64,000 bases of DNA, from NCBI GenBank assembly GCA_949296455.1, contig CASFOZ010000008.1, forward strand, positions 1-64,000. Reading direction: 5' to 3'. Position numbers and translations under genes: made by a program. Shown piece by piece: positions 8,607 to 18,155 of the stretch. The first letter of the stretch is position 1. Each line of letters begins with the position of its first letter. The notes under the pieces are model-generated. The model was not told where the DNA came from. It saw only the letters and a program-made list of their open reading frames with translations, and searched no databases. The stretch comes from an uncultured Eubacteriales bacterium (lineage in GTDB: Bacteria; Bacillota; Clostridia; Christensenellales; CALVMC01).

Positions 8607-10307
8607 ATGCGATATTCTAAATTGTTGTTACCTACACTCAGAGAAACACCTTCGGACTGTGATAATGTAAGTCAGAGTTTAATGATGAGAGGAGCTATGC
8701 TCAAAAAAGTTGCCGGAGGGCTTTTTGTATATCTTCCGTACTTTAATATGATGCTTGAAAAGATTAAAAAGGTTATAAGAGAGGGAATGGACAAAGCGGG
8801 TTCCAGCGAATGTAAATTTCCTATTCTCGTAATGAAGGAAGATTTGGACGCATCGGGAAGATGGGAAACATTCGGAAAGGAAATGTTCAGACTTAAAGAC
8901 AGAAACGACAGAGAATACGCAATAAGTCCGACGAACGAAGAATATGCGTGTTTCGTTGCAAAAACTTATGTTAAGTCCTATAACGATTTACCTTTATCTG
9001 TTTATCAGATACAGCAAAAGCACCGTGACGAGATAAGGCCGAGAGGCGGCGTTATGCGCGCAAGAGAATTCTATATGAAAGACGCATACAGCTTTCACAG
9101 GGACGAGAAAGACCTCGATAAATACTTTGACCTTATGAGGGAGGTTTATATTGAAATATTCCGCAATCTTTCTCTCGATGTAGTTGCCGTCAGTGCAGAC
9201 AACGGCGCTATGGGCGGAAGCGGTTCGGAAGAAATCATGGCGGTTTGCGAGACGGGAGATTCTTTAATAGGCGTATGCGAGTGCGGTTTTGCGGCTAACG
9301 CAGAAACTATTTCGTGTGGTGCGGAAGAGGAAAAAACCGGCAAAAAAGGTATTTTCGAGAAAATTTATACACCGTCCGTATCCACGATAAGCGAAGTTAC
9401 CGATTATCTTAAAATGCCTCAGAGTGCATTTGTCAAAACTATGCTTTACGATGCTGACGGTGATATAATTGCTGTTCTTATAAGAGGCGACAGAGAGATA
9501 AACGAGACGAAACTTAAAAAATATTTAGGTTGCTCGGCATTGGAACTTGCAAGTTTCGAAGCCGTTTCCAAAAGAACTAATTCGGTAATTGGTTTTGCAG
9601 GACCCGTAAATCTTAAAGGCGTTAAAAAAATCATAGCAGACCTTGAAGTTCTTTCAATGGAAAATTACATAACGGGTGCCAACGAAAAGGATTATCATTT
9701 AAAAAATGTTAACAATTCGGATTTTATATGCGAAAAGGCTGATTTGAGATTTGCGGACGAGAGTGCGGTTTGCGAAAAATGCGGAAGAAAACTTGTATTT
9801 AAAAGAGCTAACGAACTCGGTCATATTTTCAAGCTCGGAAAAAGATATACAGATAAACTCGATATAACTTATATAGACAGCGATTCCAAAGCCAAAACAA
9901 TGTTTATGGGCTGTTACGGAATAGGACTCGAAAGAACCGCAGCTTCCGTTATCGAACAGCACCACGATGAAAAGGGTATGGTACTGCCTTTAAGCGTTGC
10001 GCCTTTTAAAGTCAATGTAATTGCGGTGGATACTGCAAATAAAAAACAGTTTAAGGCTGCCGAAAAAATTTATAATCAGCTGCTTAAAAAAAATATAGAA
10101 GTGCTGTTTGACGACAGAGACGCCCGTGCGGGTGTTAAATTCAACGACAGCGACCTTTTGGGAATACCTTTCAAAATTATCGTCGGGAAAAATATAGAAA
10201 AAGGCGAAGTCGAAATTCAGCCGAGAAAAGGAGAAAAGTCTTTTGTGAAAACAACCGATTGCGTTAAATGCATTTTAAAGACTTTAAAGGAAAAAAATGG
10301 AATTTAA
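8607..10307 (+). CDS. proS: prolyl-tRNA synthetase, bacterial type with editing insert
   Basis: 566 residues, normal for the bacterial ProS. The class II motifs are visible: motif 2 around RPRGGVMRAREFYMKDAYSF and motif 3 MGCYGIGLERT near residue 437. Between them lies an insert of about 180 residues (YbaK-like domain with SAFVKTMLY) that hydrolyses mischarged Ala-tRNA(Pro). The C-terminal anticodon-binding domain carries VLFDDRDARAGVKF. GGAG precedes the ATG. The 3' end overlaps pgsA by 11 bases. No T-box leader is seen in the 200-bp upstream gap. Confidence 0.97.
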   Translation: MRYSKLLLPTLRETPSDCDNVSQSLMMRGAMLKKVAGGLFVYLPYFNMMLEKIKKVIREGMDKAGSSECKFPILVMKEDLDASGRWETFGKEMFRLKDRNDREYAISPTNEEYACFVAKTYVKSYNDLPLSVYQIQQKHRDEIRPRGGVMRAREFYMKDAYSFHRDEKDLDKYFDLMREVYIEIFRNLSLDVVAVSADNGAMGGSGSEEIMAVCETGDSLIGVCECGFAANAETISCGAEEEKTGKKGIFEKIYTPSVSTISEVTDYLKMPQSAFVKTMLYDADGDIIAVLIRGDREINETKLKKYLGCSALELASFEAVSKRTNSVIGFAGPVNLKGVKKIIADLEVLSMENYITGANEKDYHLKNVNNSDFICEKADLRFADESAVCEKCGRKLVFKRANELGHIFKLGKRYTDKLDITYIDSDSKAKTMFMGCYGIGLERTAASVIEQHHDEKGMVLPLSVAPFKVNVIAVDTANKKQFKAAEKIYNQLLKKNIEVLFDDRDARAGVKFNDSDLLGIPFKIIVGKNIEKGEVEIQPRKGEKSFVKTTDCVKCILKTLKEKNGI

Positions 10308-11058
10308 TAAAAAAGACGTTTTTACTTTACCTAATATTCTGACCTATCTCAGAATTGCTCTTGTTCCGGTATTTATTGCTTTTATGTTTATAGATTTTAT
10401 GCCGAACAATATTTATTGGGCGTTCGGAGTCTTTTTGCTTGCTTCTTTTACCGATGTCGCAGACGGGTACATAGCAAGAAAATTTTCCATGGTTTCGGAT
10501 ATCGGAAAAATTCTCGACCCTTTTGCAGATAAATTTTTACAGGTAAGCGCAATAATCTGTTTAACCGTTACGGGGAATATACATTATGCTTTTGCCATAA
10601 TACTATTTTCAAAAGAACTGTATATGATTTGCGGCAGTCTGTTTATGTTGCGTTACAAAGACAAAATCACGATTCAGGCAAATGTATACGGAAAGGTTGC
10701 GGCTGCGGTTTATGCAGTCGGGATGATTCTTGCTTTCTTTCATAACGATTTTGTGGAACTTAAAGTCGGATTCGGAGAATATACTCTCGATTGGATGATA
10801 CTTACCGTAGCTTCGGTACTCGCTATCGTCGCAGCTGTTTATTATACTACCGATATATTGTCGAAACTTAAAAAGGCAAACATTGAAGAGAAAGAGAATC
10901 CGAAAAAAGACGATGCGCAAAAGAGCGAAGAATTGTCCGTGGAAAATTCCGTTTCCGCCGATAAAGAGGGAAACGGTAAAAATACCGAAAACAGTGGCGG
11001 TAACGAAGTCAGCGCAGCTGTCGACAAAATAAAAACAGAGGAAAATCTTAATGTTTGA
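10297..11058 (+). CDS. pgsA: CDP-diacylglycerol--glycerol-3-phosphate 3-phosphatidyltransferase
   Basis: 253 residues. The CDP-alcohol phosphotransferase motif is present around residues 52-76: DVADGYIARKFS then GKILDPFADK, that is DG-x2-AR-x8-G-x3-D-x3-D with the catalytic Asp residues. Multiple membrane helices fill the first 195 residues. The enzyme makes phosphatidylglycerol phosphate at the membrane. A highly charged tail of about 60 residues (ENPKKDDAQKSEE onward) is unusual, since typical PgsA ends near residue 190. The gene starts inside the end of proS and overlaps the next gene by eight bases, so it is translationally coupled. Confidence 0.9.
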   Translation: MEFNKKDVFTLPNILTYLRIALVPVFIAFMFIDFMPNNIYWAFGVFLLASFTDVADGYIARKFSMVSDIGKILDPFADKFLQVSAIICLTVTGNIHYAFAIILFSKELYMICGSLFMLRYKDKITIQANVYGKVAAAVYAVGMILAFFHNDFVELKVGFGEYTLDWMILTVASVLAIVAAVYYTTDILSKLKKANIEEKENPKKDDAQKSEELSVENSVSADKEGNGKNTENSGGNEVSAAVDKIKTEENLNV

Positions 11059-11269
11059 TTTTTCTTTGATATACGAAAGGCTGAAAAATCCGTATGTGAT
11101 AGCAGGAATCTGCCTTGTTGTTTTTGCAGGAATTATTGCGATTTTTTCAAAGTATATTGCAGAAAGGTTTTTCAAGGAAAACGAAAAAACAGCAAACTAT
11201 GTAATCAAAGGAATATGTATCTTTATTCTTTTAATAGCTTTGATAATAATTATCGTAGGAATAAATTAA
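11051..11269 (+). CDS. small two-helix membrane protein
   Basis: 72 residues with membrane segments at about 16-33 (VIAGICLVVFAGIIAIF) and 49-70 (VIKGICIFILLIALIIIIV). No family is recognised. It overlaps the end of pgsA by eight bases and lies nine bases before valS, so it belongs to the proS-pgsA-valS operon. The start sits inside pgsA, consistent with coupled translation. Confidence 0.65.
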   Translation: MFDFSLIYERLKNPYVIAGICLVVFAGIIAIFSKYIAERFFKENEKTANYVIKGICIFILLIALIIIIVGIN

Positions 11270-11278
11270 GAGGTTAAT

Positions 11279-13900
11279 ATGGACAAAATTTACAATCCTA
11301 AAAATACTGAGGACAGAATTTACAATAATTGGCTGGACAAAGGTTATTTTACCGCAAAAGTCGATAAAGACAAAAAACCTTTTACTATAGTCATTCCGCC
11401 GCCCAATATAACAGGGCAGCTTCATATGGGACACGCTCTTAATAATACCATTCAGGATATTATAATCAGGTTTAAAAGAATGCAGGGATACAGCGCTTTA
11501 TGGCTTCCCGGAACCGACCACGCAAGTATAGCAACCGAAGTTAAAATTGTTGCAAAACTCAAAGAAGAAGGAATAAAAAAAGAAGATATAACACGTGAGG
11601 AATTTTTAAAACACGCTTTTGCATGGAAAGAACAATACGGCGGAAGAATAGTAGAGCAGTTAAAAAAACTCGGTTCTTCATGCGATTGGTCGAGGCTTGC
11701 TTTTACGATGGACGAAAAATGTTCGAAAGCCGTCCGTCATGTGTTCGTTAAACTTTACGACAAAGGGCTGATTTATAAGGGAAAGAAAATAATAAACTGG
11801 TGTCCCGATTGTAAAACCGCTCTTTCGGATGCGGAAGTGGAATACGAAGAATCGGATTCCTTCCTCTGGCATATAAGATATCCTTTTGCAAACGGCAAAG
11901 GTGAAATAGTCGTTGCGACCACAAGACCTGAAACTATGCTCGGCGATACCGCAGTTGCGGTCAATCCCGACGACAAGAGATATAAAAAGTATTCGGGGCA
12001 AAAACTCATATTGCCTTTGCTCAATAAAGAAATACCGTTGATTCATGACGGATATGTCGAAAAGGATTTCGGAACAGGCGCAGTAAAAATCACGCCGGCA
12101 CACGACCCGAACGATTTCGAAGTAGGTTTAAGACACAATCTCGAAGTTATTAAGGTTATAGGCGACGACGGAATAATGAACGAAAACGCAGGAGTCTATA
12201 AAGGTCTTACAAGGGAAGAGTGCAGAAAGAAAATAGTTGAAGATTTGGAAAAACAAGGCTATCTCGTAAAGACCGAACCTTACAAGCATAATGTGGGGAA
12301 ATGTTACAGATGCAGAAGTATAGTAGAGCCTTCGGTATCGGAACAGTGGTTCGTTAAAATGGACGAACTTGCAGCGCCCGCAATAGAAGTAGTTAAGGAA
12401 AAGAAAATCAAATTTATTCCCGAAAGGTTTGAAAAAACCTATTTCAATTGGATGGAAAATATAAAGGACTGGTGTATATCCCGTCAGCTTTGGTGGGGAC
12501 ACAGAATACCGGCTTATTACTGTCAGGATTGCGGTAAGATTACCGTCAGCGAAGATAAACCCGAAAAATGCAAATACTGTTCTTCGACTAATTTGAAGCA
12601 GGACGAAGATGTTCTCGATACTTGGTTTTCAAGCGCTTTATGGCCATTTTCGACTTTGGGATATCCCGATAAAACAGAAGACCTTAAATATTTCTATCCT
12701 ACCAATGTACTTGTTACGGCTTACGATATAATTTTCTTCTGGGTTGCGAGAATGATTTTTTCAGGGCTTGAACATATGAAAAAAATTCCTTTCAAGGAAG
12801 TTTTGATACACGGAATAGTTCGTGACAGTCAGGGAAGAAAAATGAGTAAGTCGTTAGGTAACGGCGTAGACCCGCTTACTGTTATCGACGAGTACGGAGC
12901 GGATACTTTAAGGTTCTCTCTTTCAATGGGCGTTGCGCCGGGAGGAGATACGAGATTTATAAAGGAAAAAGTGGAAAGTTGCAGAAACTTTATGAATAAA
13001 ATATGGAATGCGTCACGCTTTGTCCTTTCAAACACCGAGAATATCGAAACAGGTAAAATAGACGAAAATTGCATTACCGATGCCGATAAATGGATTCTTT
13101 CCAAACTTTTCGTTCTCGAAAAGGAAATTACCGATAATTTGAACAAGTATGAAATAGGACTTGCAGCATCGAAGTTATATGACTTTTTATGGTCGGATTT
13201 TTGCGATTGGTATCTCGAACTTTCCAAGCCTTACATTTACAGTAACGATGAGAATAAAAGAAAGAACACGGCTTCCGTTTTGGTTTATGTTCTTAAAAAC
13301 GCTCTTAAATTGTTGCATCCTTTTATTCCGTTTATCACGGAAGAGATATATCTTGCTCTCGACAAAAAAGAGGAATCCATAATGATTTCCAAGTGGCCTG
13401 AGCCGGATAAAAATCTTTACTTCAAAAAGGAAGCCGAAAATTTCGAAAGAGTTATGGAAATTATTAAATCCGTTCGTAATATCCGTGCGGAAAAAGGAGT
13501 TTCTTTTTCGAAGACCGTTAATCTGCAAATTTTAGCATACAAAAAAGAATACGAAAATATTATTAAAAATGCCGTCGCATATATCGAAAAACTTCTTAAC
13601 TGTAAAATTGAGTTTATAGAAAGAGAACCGCAGGGCAAATTTCTTTCCCAAGTTACCTTCCTTGCAGGGCTGTTTATTCCGCTTGGAGAACTTATCGATA
13701 TCGACGAGGAAATCAAAAAACTCAATCTCGAACTCGAAAAATGCGAAAGCGAAATTCAAAGAGCGGAAAAATTATTATCTAATCAGGGCTTTGTTTCCAA
13801 AGCTCCCAAACAGCTTCTCGATAAGGAAAAAGAAAAACTCAAAAACTATACCGAAATGAAGGAAAACATAAAATCAAGAATAGAAAGCATAAAAAGCTGA
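11279..13900 (+). CDS. valS: valyl-tRNA synthetase
   Basis: 873 residues, the usual ValS length. The class I signature [17 protein letters not shown] is at about 40-56 and KMSKS in [11 protein letters not shown] near 521-531. Between them lies the CP1 editing domain ([13 protein letters not shown]). Two Cys pairs (CQDCGKI and CKYCSS) look like a zinc knuckle. The C-terminus is the coiled-coil arm typical of ValS. AGAGG precedes the ATG. It is last in the proS-pgsA operon and is followed by a separate promoter for nth. Confidence 0.97.
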   Translation: MDKIYNPKNTEDRIYNNWLDKGYFTAKVDKDKKPFTIVIPPPNITGQLHMGHALNNTIQDIIIRFKRMQGYSALWLPGTDHASIATEVKIVAKLKEEGIKKEDITREEFLKHAFAWKEQYGGRIVEQLKKLGSSCDWSRLAFTMDEKCSKAVRHVFVKLYDKGLIYKGKKIINWCPDCKTALSDAEVEYEESDSFLWHIRYPFANGKGEIVVATTRPETMLGDTAVAVNPDDKRYKKYSGQKLILPLLNKEIPLIHDGYVEKDFGTGAVKITPAHDPNDFEVGLRHNLEVIKVIGDDGIMNENAGVYKGLTREECRKKIVEDLEKQGYLVKTEPYKHNVGKCYRCRSIVEPSVSEQWFVKMDELAAPAIEVVKEKKIKFIPERFEKTYFNWMENIKDWCISRQLWWGHRIPAYYCQDCGKITVSEDKPEKCKYCSSTNLKQDEDVLDTWFSSALWPFSTLGYPDKTEDLKYFYPTNVLVTAYDIIFFWVARMIFSGLEHMKKIPFKEVLIHGIVRDSQGRKMSKSLGNGVDPLTVIDEYGADTLRFSLSMGVAPGGDTRFIKEKVESCRNFMNKIWNASRFVLSNTENIETGKIDENCITDADKWILSKLFVLEKEITDNLNKYEIGLAASKLYDFLWSDFCDWYLELSKPYIYSNDENKRKNTASVLVYVLKNALKLLHPFIPFITEEIYLALDKKEESIMISKWPEPDKNLYFKKEAENFERVMEIIKSVRNIRAEKGVSFSKTVNLQILAYKKEYENIIKNAVAYIEKLLNCKIEFIEREPQGKFLSQVTFLAGLFIPLGELIDIDEEIKKLNLELEKCESEIQRAEKLLSNQGFVSKAPKQLLDKEKEKLKNYTEMKENIKSRIESIKS

Positions 13901-13904
13901 TAAC

Positions 13905-13932
13905 TTGACAAAAGCATTTCTATCGGTATAAT
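13905..13932 (+). promoter_or_regulatory. sigma-A promoter of nth-nfnAB-obg
   Basis: Consensus TTGACA (13905-13910) and TATAAT (13927-13932) with a 16-bp spacer. The predicted transcription start is near 13939, only about six bases before the TTG start of nth, so the leader would be almost absent. Confidence 0.85.
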
Positions 13933-13944
13933 AAGGATAACAAA

Positions 13945-14586
13945 TTGGAAAACAAGTATAAATTAATTTTCGATACACTTGAAAAAATGCACGAAAATGC
14001 CGTGTGCGAACTTAACTACGATACCGATTTCCATTTGCTTGTTGCGGTAATATTATCGGCTCAGTGTACAGACGCCAGGGTAAATAAAATTACACCGAAG
14101 CTTTTCGAAAAATATAAAACACCCGAAGATATGGCTTCTGCCGATATCGAAGAACTTAAAGACTTGATTAAAAGTTGCGGTTTTTATAATGCCAAGGCAA
14201 ATTCCATAATTTCCGCAAGCAGGGATATAGTAGAAAAATACAATTCCCGTCTTCCCGAAAATGTCGATGAACTTATGAAATTAAGAGGGGTGGGAAGAAA
14301 AACCGCAAATGTCGTGTATTCGGTTGCTTTTAAAGGTAACGCAATAGCCGTAGATACCCATGTGCTAAGAGTTAGTTACCGTTTGGGACTTTCTTCTCAG
14401 AATAAAAATCCTCTTATTACCGAAAAGGATTTAAATGCGAAGTTTGACGAAAATCTATGGGGTAAACTACACCATTTGCTTATTCATCACGGAAGATATA
14501 TATGTAAAGCAAGAAAACCCGATTGTGAGATATGTCAATTAAAAAATCTATGTAAGTATTTTAACGGAGAGTTGAAAAGTGAATAA
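13945..14586 (+). CDS. nth: endonuclease III
   Basis: 213 residues from a TTG at 13945, chosen because the N-terminal helix (KLIFDTLEKM) is conserved in the family and the next ATG (13987) would cut into it. The helix-hairpin-helix is LRGVGRKTANVV (about 113-124) with the catalytic Lys at K119, and AVDTHVLRVSYR holds the catalytic Asp. A C-terminal [4Fe-4S] cluster is formed by CKARKPDCEICQLKNLC. The enzyme is a DNA glycosylase/AP lyase removing oxidised pyrimidines. The gene overlaps nfnA by eight bases. Confidence 0.95.
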   Translation: MENKYKLIFDTLEKMHENAVCELNYDTDFHLLVAVILSAQCTDARVNKITPKLFEKYKTPEDMASADIEELKDLIKSCGFYNAKANSIISASRDIVEKYNSRLPENVDELMKLRGVGRKTANVVYSVAFKGNAIAVDTHVLRVSYRLGLSSQNKNPLITEKDLNAKFDENLWGKLHHLLIHHGRYICKARKPDCEICQLKNLCKYFNGELKSE

Positions 14587-15400
14587 AATTTTAAAAATAA
14601 GAGAATTAGCACCCGATGTAAAAGAGTATGTAATATCTGCGCCCGATGTCGCAAAAAATGCGCAGGCAGGACAGTTTGTTATCGTTATCGTGGAAAAAGG
14701 CGGAGAGAGAGTTCCTTTTACCATATGCGACTACGACAGAGACAAGGGAACTATTACCTTGCTTGTTCAAACGGTAGGATATTCCACTCATAAAATGGCT
14801 CAGCTTAAAGAAGGGGACAGTCTCAGCGGTTTTACCGGTCCTTTGGGAAATCCGACAGACCTTGACGGATATAAAAAAATTGCACTTGTAGGCGGCGGAA
14901 TAGGTACAGCCGTTATATATCCTCAGGCTAAAAAACTCAAAAGCGAAAACAGAACAGCCGATGTAATAATAGGTGCAAGGAATAGCGGGCTTTTAATGTA
15001 CGAAAAAGAACTTTCGGAAAATTCCGCATCCTTTTACGAGGCTACCGATGACGGCAGTAAAGGAGAAAAAGGTTTTGTCACCGATATATTGAAAAGGCTT
15101 ATCGAAGAAGGTAAAAACTACGATTGCGTATTTGCCGTAGGTCCTATGCCTATGATGAGAGCGGTTTGCAATCTTACGAAAAATTACGGTATCAAAACCG
15201 TTGTAAGCATGAATATGCTTATGGTTGACGGAACGGGAATGTGCGGTTGTTGCAGACTTACCGTCGGAGGCAAGGTTAAATACGCTTGCGTTGACGGACC
15301 AGAGTTCGACGGCCATCAGATAGATTTCGAAGAGGCTATGAACAGAATTTCCGCATATAAAGAGCATGAAAGCGAACATCGCTGTAAAATAAGAGGTTAA
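14579..15400 (+). CDS. nfnA: NfnA-type FAD/NAD-binding subunit (ferredoxin-NADP+ oxidoreductase alpha)
   Basis: 273 residues from GTG. A ferredoxin-reductase-like FAD domain (GERVPFTICDYD) is followed by an NAD-binding domain (KIALVGGGIGTAVIYP) and a C-terminal [2Fe-2S] site with MCGCCRL and ACVDGPEFDGHQ. It is 273 residues and directly followed by the NfnB partner, which distinguishes it from PyrK at 51815. NfnAB couples NADH and reduced ferredoxin to NADP+ reduction by flavin bifurcation, in the cytoplasm. It is co-transcribed with nth and nfnB. Confidence 0.88.
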   Translation: MNKILKIRELAPDVKEYVISAPDVAKNAQAGQFVIVIVEKGGERVPFTICDYDRDKGTITLLVQTVGYSTHKMAQLKEGDSLSGFTGPLGNPTDLDGYKKIALVGGGIGTAVIYPQAKKLKSENRTADVIIGARNSGLLMYEKELSENSASFYEATDDGSKGEKGFVTDILKRLIEEGKNYDCVFAVGPMPMMRAVCNLTKNYGIKTVVSMNMLMVDGTGMCGCCRLTVGGKVKYACVDGPEFDGHQIDFEEAMNRISAYKEHESEHRCKIRG

Positions 15401-15401
15401 T

Positions 15402-16772
15402 ATGGATTTAAGAAACAAAACCCAGGAACAGCCCGCAAAAGTCAGGGCGACTAATTTTAAAGAAGTATCGTTGGGCTTCGATAAGGAAACTGCAAAAAAA
15501 GAAGCTTTAAGATGTTTAGGTTGTAAAAACCCGCCTTGCAGAAAGGGGTGTCCCGTAGGAATAGATATTCCGGGATTTATTAATTTCGTAAAATCGGATG
15601 ATTTGGATAAGGCTGCCGAAGTGCTTTTTATTTATTCCAATCTTCCCGCAGTTTGCGGAAGGGTCTGCCCGCAGGAAAATCAATGCGAAAAATATTGCGT
15701 AAGAAATAACGAAAAAATGGGCGGTTCCGTTTCGATAGGGGCGCTCGAAAGGTATGTCGGAGATTATGCGGTAAGCAAGAACATACTTCCCAAAAAGCCG
15801 AAGCCTAACGGACTTAAAGCTGCGGTTATAGGAAGCGGACCTTCGGGACTTACGGCAGCGTATTATCTTGCCATGGGCGGATTTAAGGTAACGGTATTCG
15901 AAGCTTTGCACGAGGCGGGCGGAGTTTTGGTTTACGGTATACCTGAGTTCAGACTTCCAAAAAGTCTCGTTAAAAGCGAAATAGACAAACTTTATGCTCT
16001 CGATGTAGAAATAAAACTCAATACCGTAATCGGAAAGACTATGGCGGTTGAAGAACTTATTGAAAACTTCGACGCAGTATTTATAGGAACGGGCGCAGGA
16101 CTTCCTATGTTCTTGAATATAGAAGGTGAAAATCTTAACGGCGTTTTTTCGGCAAACGAATTTTTAACGAGAGTCAATCTTATGAAGGCTTACGAAAAGG
16201 ACAGTCCGACGCCTGTAAAAAAAGGTGAAAATGTCATTGTTGTAGGGGCGGGAAATGTCGCTATGGACGCTGCCCGTACGGCTTTAAGACTCGGCGCAAA
16301 AAGCGTTACCGTAGTTTACAGACGATCTGAAAAGGAAATGCCGGCAAGAAAAGAAGAAGTAGTGCATGCAAAGGAAGAAGGGATAAAATTCGAATTCCTT
16401 GCAAGTCCCGTAAAATTGTTAGGAGATAAAAATGTTGAAAAAGCCGTTATTCAGAGATTTTCTCTCGGCGAGCCGGACGCAAGCGGAAGAAGAAGACCCG
16501 TACCGATAGAAGGCTCTGAGTATACGATAGACTGCGACGAAGTTATAATAGCTTTGGGAACTTCTCCTAATCCGCTTATAAAAAATTCCTGCAAAAGGCT
16601 TAGCGTCACCGAAAAGGGTACGATAATCGTAAACGACGACCTTAAAACTTCAATAGACAGGGTTTACGCAGGCGGAGATGCGGTAACCGGTGCAGCTACC
16701 GTTATTCTTGCGATGGGCGCAGGTAAAAAGGCGGCAGAAAGCATTATAGAATATTTTAAAAAGGGAAAATAA
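15402..16772 (+). CDS. nfnB: NfnB-type NADPH-binding subunit (GltD-like)
   Basis: 456 residues. The N-terminal domain has the two [4Fe-4S] binding sets CLGCKNPPCRKGCP (about 41-54) and CGRVCPQENQCEKYC. An FAD site, VIGSGPSGLTAAYYLA, lies near 146 and an NADPH site, VVGAGNVAMDAARTALR, near 284. It ends with a second FAD contact, RVYAGGDAVTGAATVILAMG. The protein is homologous to glutamate synthase small subunit, but the absence of a large subunit and the adjacent nfnA favour NfnB. AGAGG precedes the ATG, which lies two bases after the nfnA stop. Confidence 0.88.
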   Translation: MDLRNKTQEQPAKVRATNFKEVSLGFDKETAKKEALRCLGCKNPPCRKGCPVGIDIPGFINFVKSDDLDKAAEVLFIYSNLPAVCGRVCPQENQCEKYCVRNNEKMGGSVSIGALERYVGDYAVSKNILPKKPKPNGLKAAVIGSGPSGLTAAYYLAMGGFKVTVFEALHEAGGVLVYGIPEFRLPKSLVKSEIDKLYALDVEIKLNTVIGKTMAVEELIENFDAVFIGTGAGLPMFLNIEGENLNGVFSANEFLTRVNLMKAYEKDSPTPVKKGENVIVVGAGNVAMDAARTALRLGAKSVTVVYRRSEKEMPARKEEVVHAKEEGIKFEFLASPVKLLGDKNVEKAVIQRFSLGEPDASGRRRPVPIEGSEYTIDCDEVIIALGTSPNPLIKNSCKRLSVTEKGTIIVNDDLKTSIDRVYAGGDAVTGAATVILAMGAGKKAAESIIEYFKKGK

Positions 16773-16780
16773 TTACTTAT

Positions 16781-18043
16781 ATGTTTATAGACAGAACAAA
16801 TATCTTTATAAAAGCCGGTGACGGCGGCGACGGAATAGTAAGTTTTCACCGTGAAAAGTATATCGCTTTCGGCGGCCCCGACGGCGGCGACGGCGGGAAC
16901 GGCGGCAACGTGTACTTTGCAGTTAAAAACGATATGAGTTCTCTTATGGATTATAAACTATCGAAACATTTCAGAGCGGAAAACGGAAAAAACGGCGGTC
17001 CCGATTTTTGCAGAGGAAAAAACGGTAAAGACCTTATAATTTATCTTCCCCAAGGTACGGTTATCAAAGATAAAGAAACAGGTCGCATAATCGCCGATAT
17101 GTTTCATAAGGACGATAAGGTTCTAGTTCTTAAAGGCGGTCTTGGAGGTAAAGGAAACGCAAGATTTAAAACTGCGGTAAGAAAAGCCCCCCATTTCAGC
17201 CAGTCCGGCGAAAAGGTTAAGGAAAGGGAAGTCCTTTTGGAACTTAAAACTATTGCCGATGTAGGTCTTGTAGGCTTTCCCAATGTCGGAAAATCCACTC
17301 TTCTTTCAGTGCTTACTAACGCTAAACCTAAAATTGCCAATTATCATTTCACGACTCTTTCCCCAAATATAGGGATTATTAAATATTATGATGATTCTAT
17401 GGTTATTGCCGATATCCCGGGGCTTATCGAAGGCGCTTCGCAAGGAGCAGGACTCGGCACCGATTTTTTAAGGCATATTGAAAGGGTACGCCTTATCGTT
17501 CACGTTATAGATTTATCGGGTTCGGAAGGCAGAAATCCATACGACGATTATCTGAAAATTAACGAAGAACTTAAAAATTACAGCGAAAAACTCGCTTCGC
17601 TTCCCATGATGATTTGCGCAAACAAATGCGACCTTATGGAAGATTTTGAAAAGGCGGTTAAGGATTTTTCCGAAAAAACGGGAAAGGAAGTTATTCCCGT
17701 TTCCGCAGCTACGGTTAAAGGAATAAAAGAACTCAAAGACGAAATTTATAAGGAACTTAAAAAACTTCCGCCTCTTGCGCCCGAGGAATTCGAGCCTTTC
17801 TCTTACGAGGACGAAAGCGAAGAATATTATGAAATTTTAAGAGACGACGACGGCTCATTTATCATAGTCGGAAGTTTAATAGACAAACTTGCAAGAAATA
17901 TAGTATTAAGCGATTATGAGTCTTTTGCGCATTTTCAGAAGGTACTAAAAGATAAAGGCGTTATAAAAGCCCTTTATAAACAAGGCGCAAAAAACGGGGA
18001 TACCGTAAAAATAGAAGATATTGAATTTGAACTTTTAGATTAA
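16781..18043 (+). CDS. obg: GTPase Obg
   Basis: 420 residues. The glycine-rich Obg fold comes first (GGDGGDGGNGGNVYF at about 31-45), then the G domain with P-loop GFPNVGKST (about 166-174), DIPG, NKCD and SAA. A C-terminal OCT domain follows from about 340. Obg binds the 50S subunit and links ribosome assembly with stress and sporulation. It is the last gene of the nth operon. No Shine-Dalgarno is obvious in the eight bases after nfnB, so translation may be coupled. Confidence 0.95.
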   Translation: MFIDRTNIFIKAGDGGDGIVSFHREKYIAFGGPDGGDGGNGGNVYFAVKNDMSSLMDYKLSKHFRAENGKNGGPDFCRGKNGKDLIIYLPQGTVIKDKETGRIIADMFHKDDKVLVLKGGLGGKGNARFKTAVRKAPHFSQSGEKVKEREVLLELKTIADVGLVGFPNVGKSTLLSVLTNAKPKIANYHFTTLSPNIGIIKYYDDSMVIADIPGLIEGASQGAGLGTDFLRHIERVRLIVHVIDLSGSEGRNPYDDYLKINEELKNYSEKLASLPMMICANKCDLMEDFEKAVKDFSEKTGKEVIPVSAATVKGIKELKDEIYKELKKLPPLAPEEFEPFSYEDESEEYYEILRDDDGSFIIVGSLIDKLARNIVLSDYESFAHFQKVLKDKGVIKALYKQGAKNGDTVKIEDIEFELLD

Positions 18044-18155
18044 CTTTAATTCTTTTCGAAAACTTATATTTTAAATCATATCAATCGGAAGACGAGTCGT
18101 TTACGTTTTTTTATTTTTTTATTTTTGTATGGAACAGTACTTTTCTTACCGTTAT

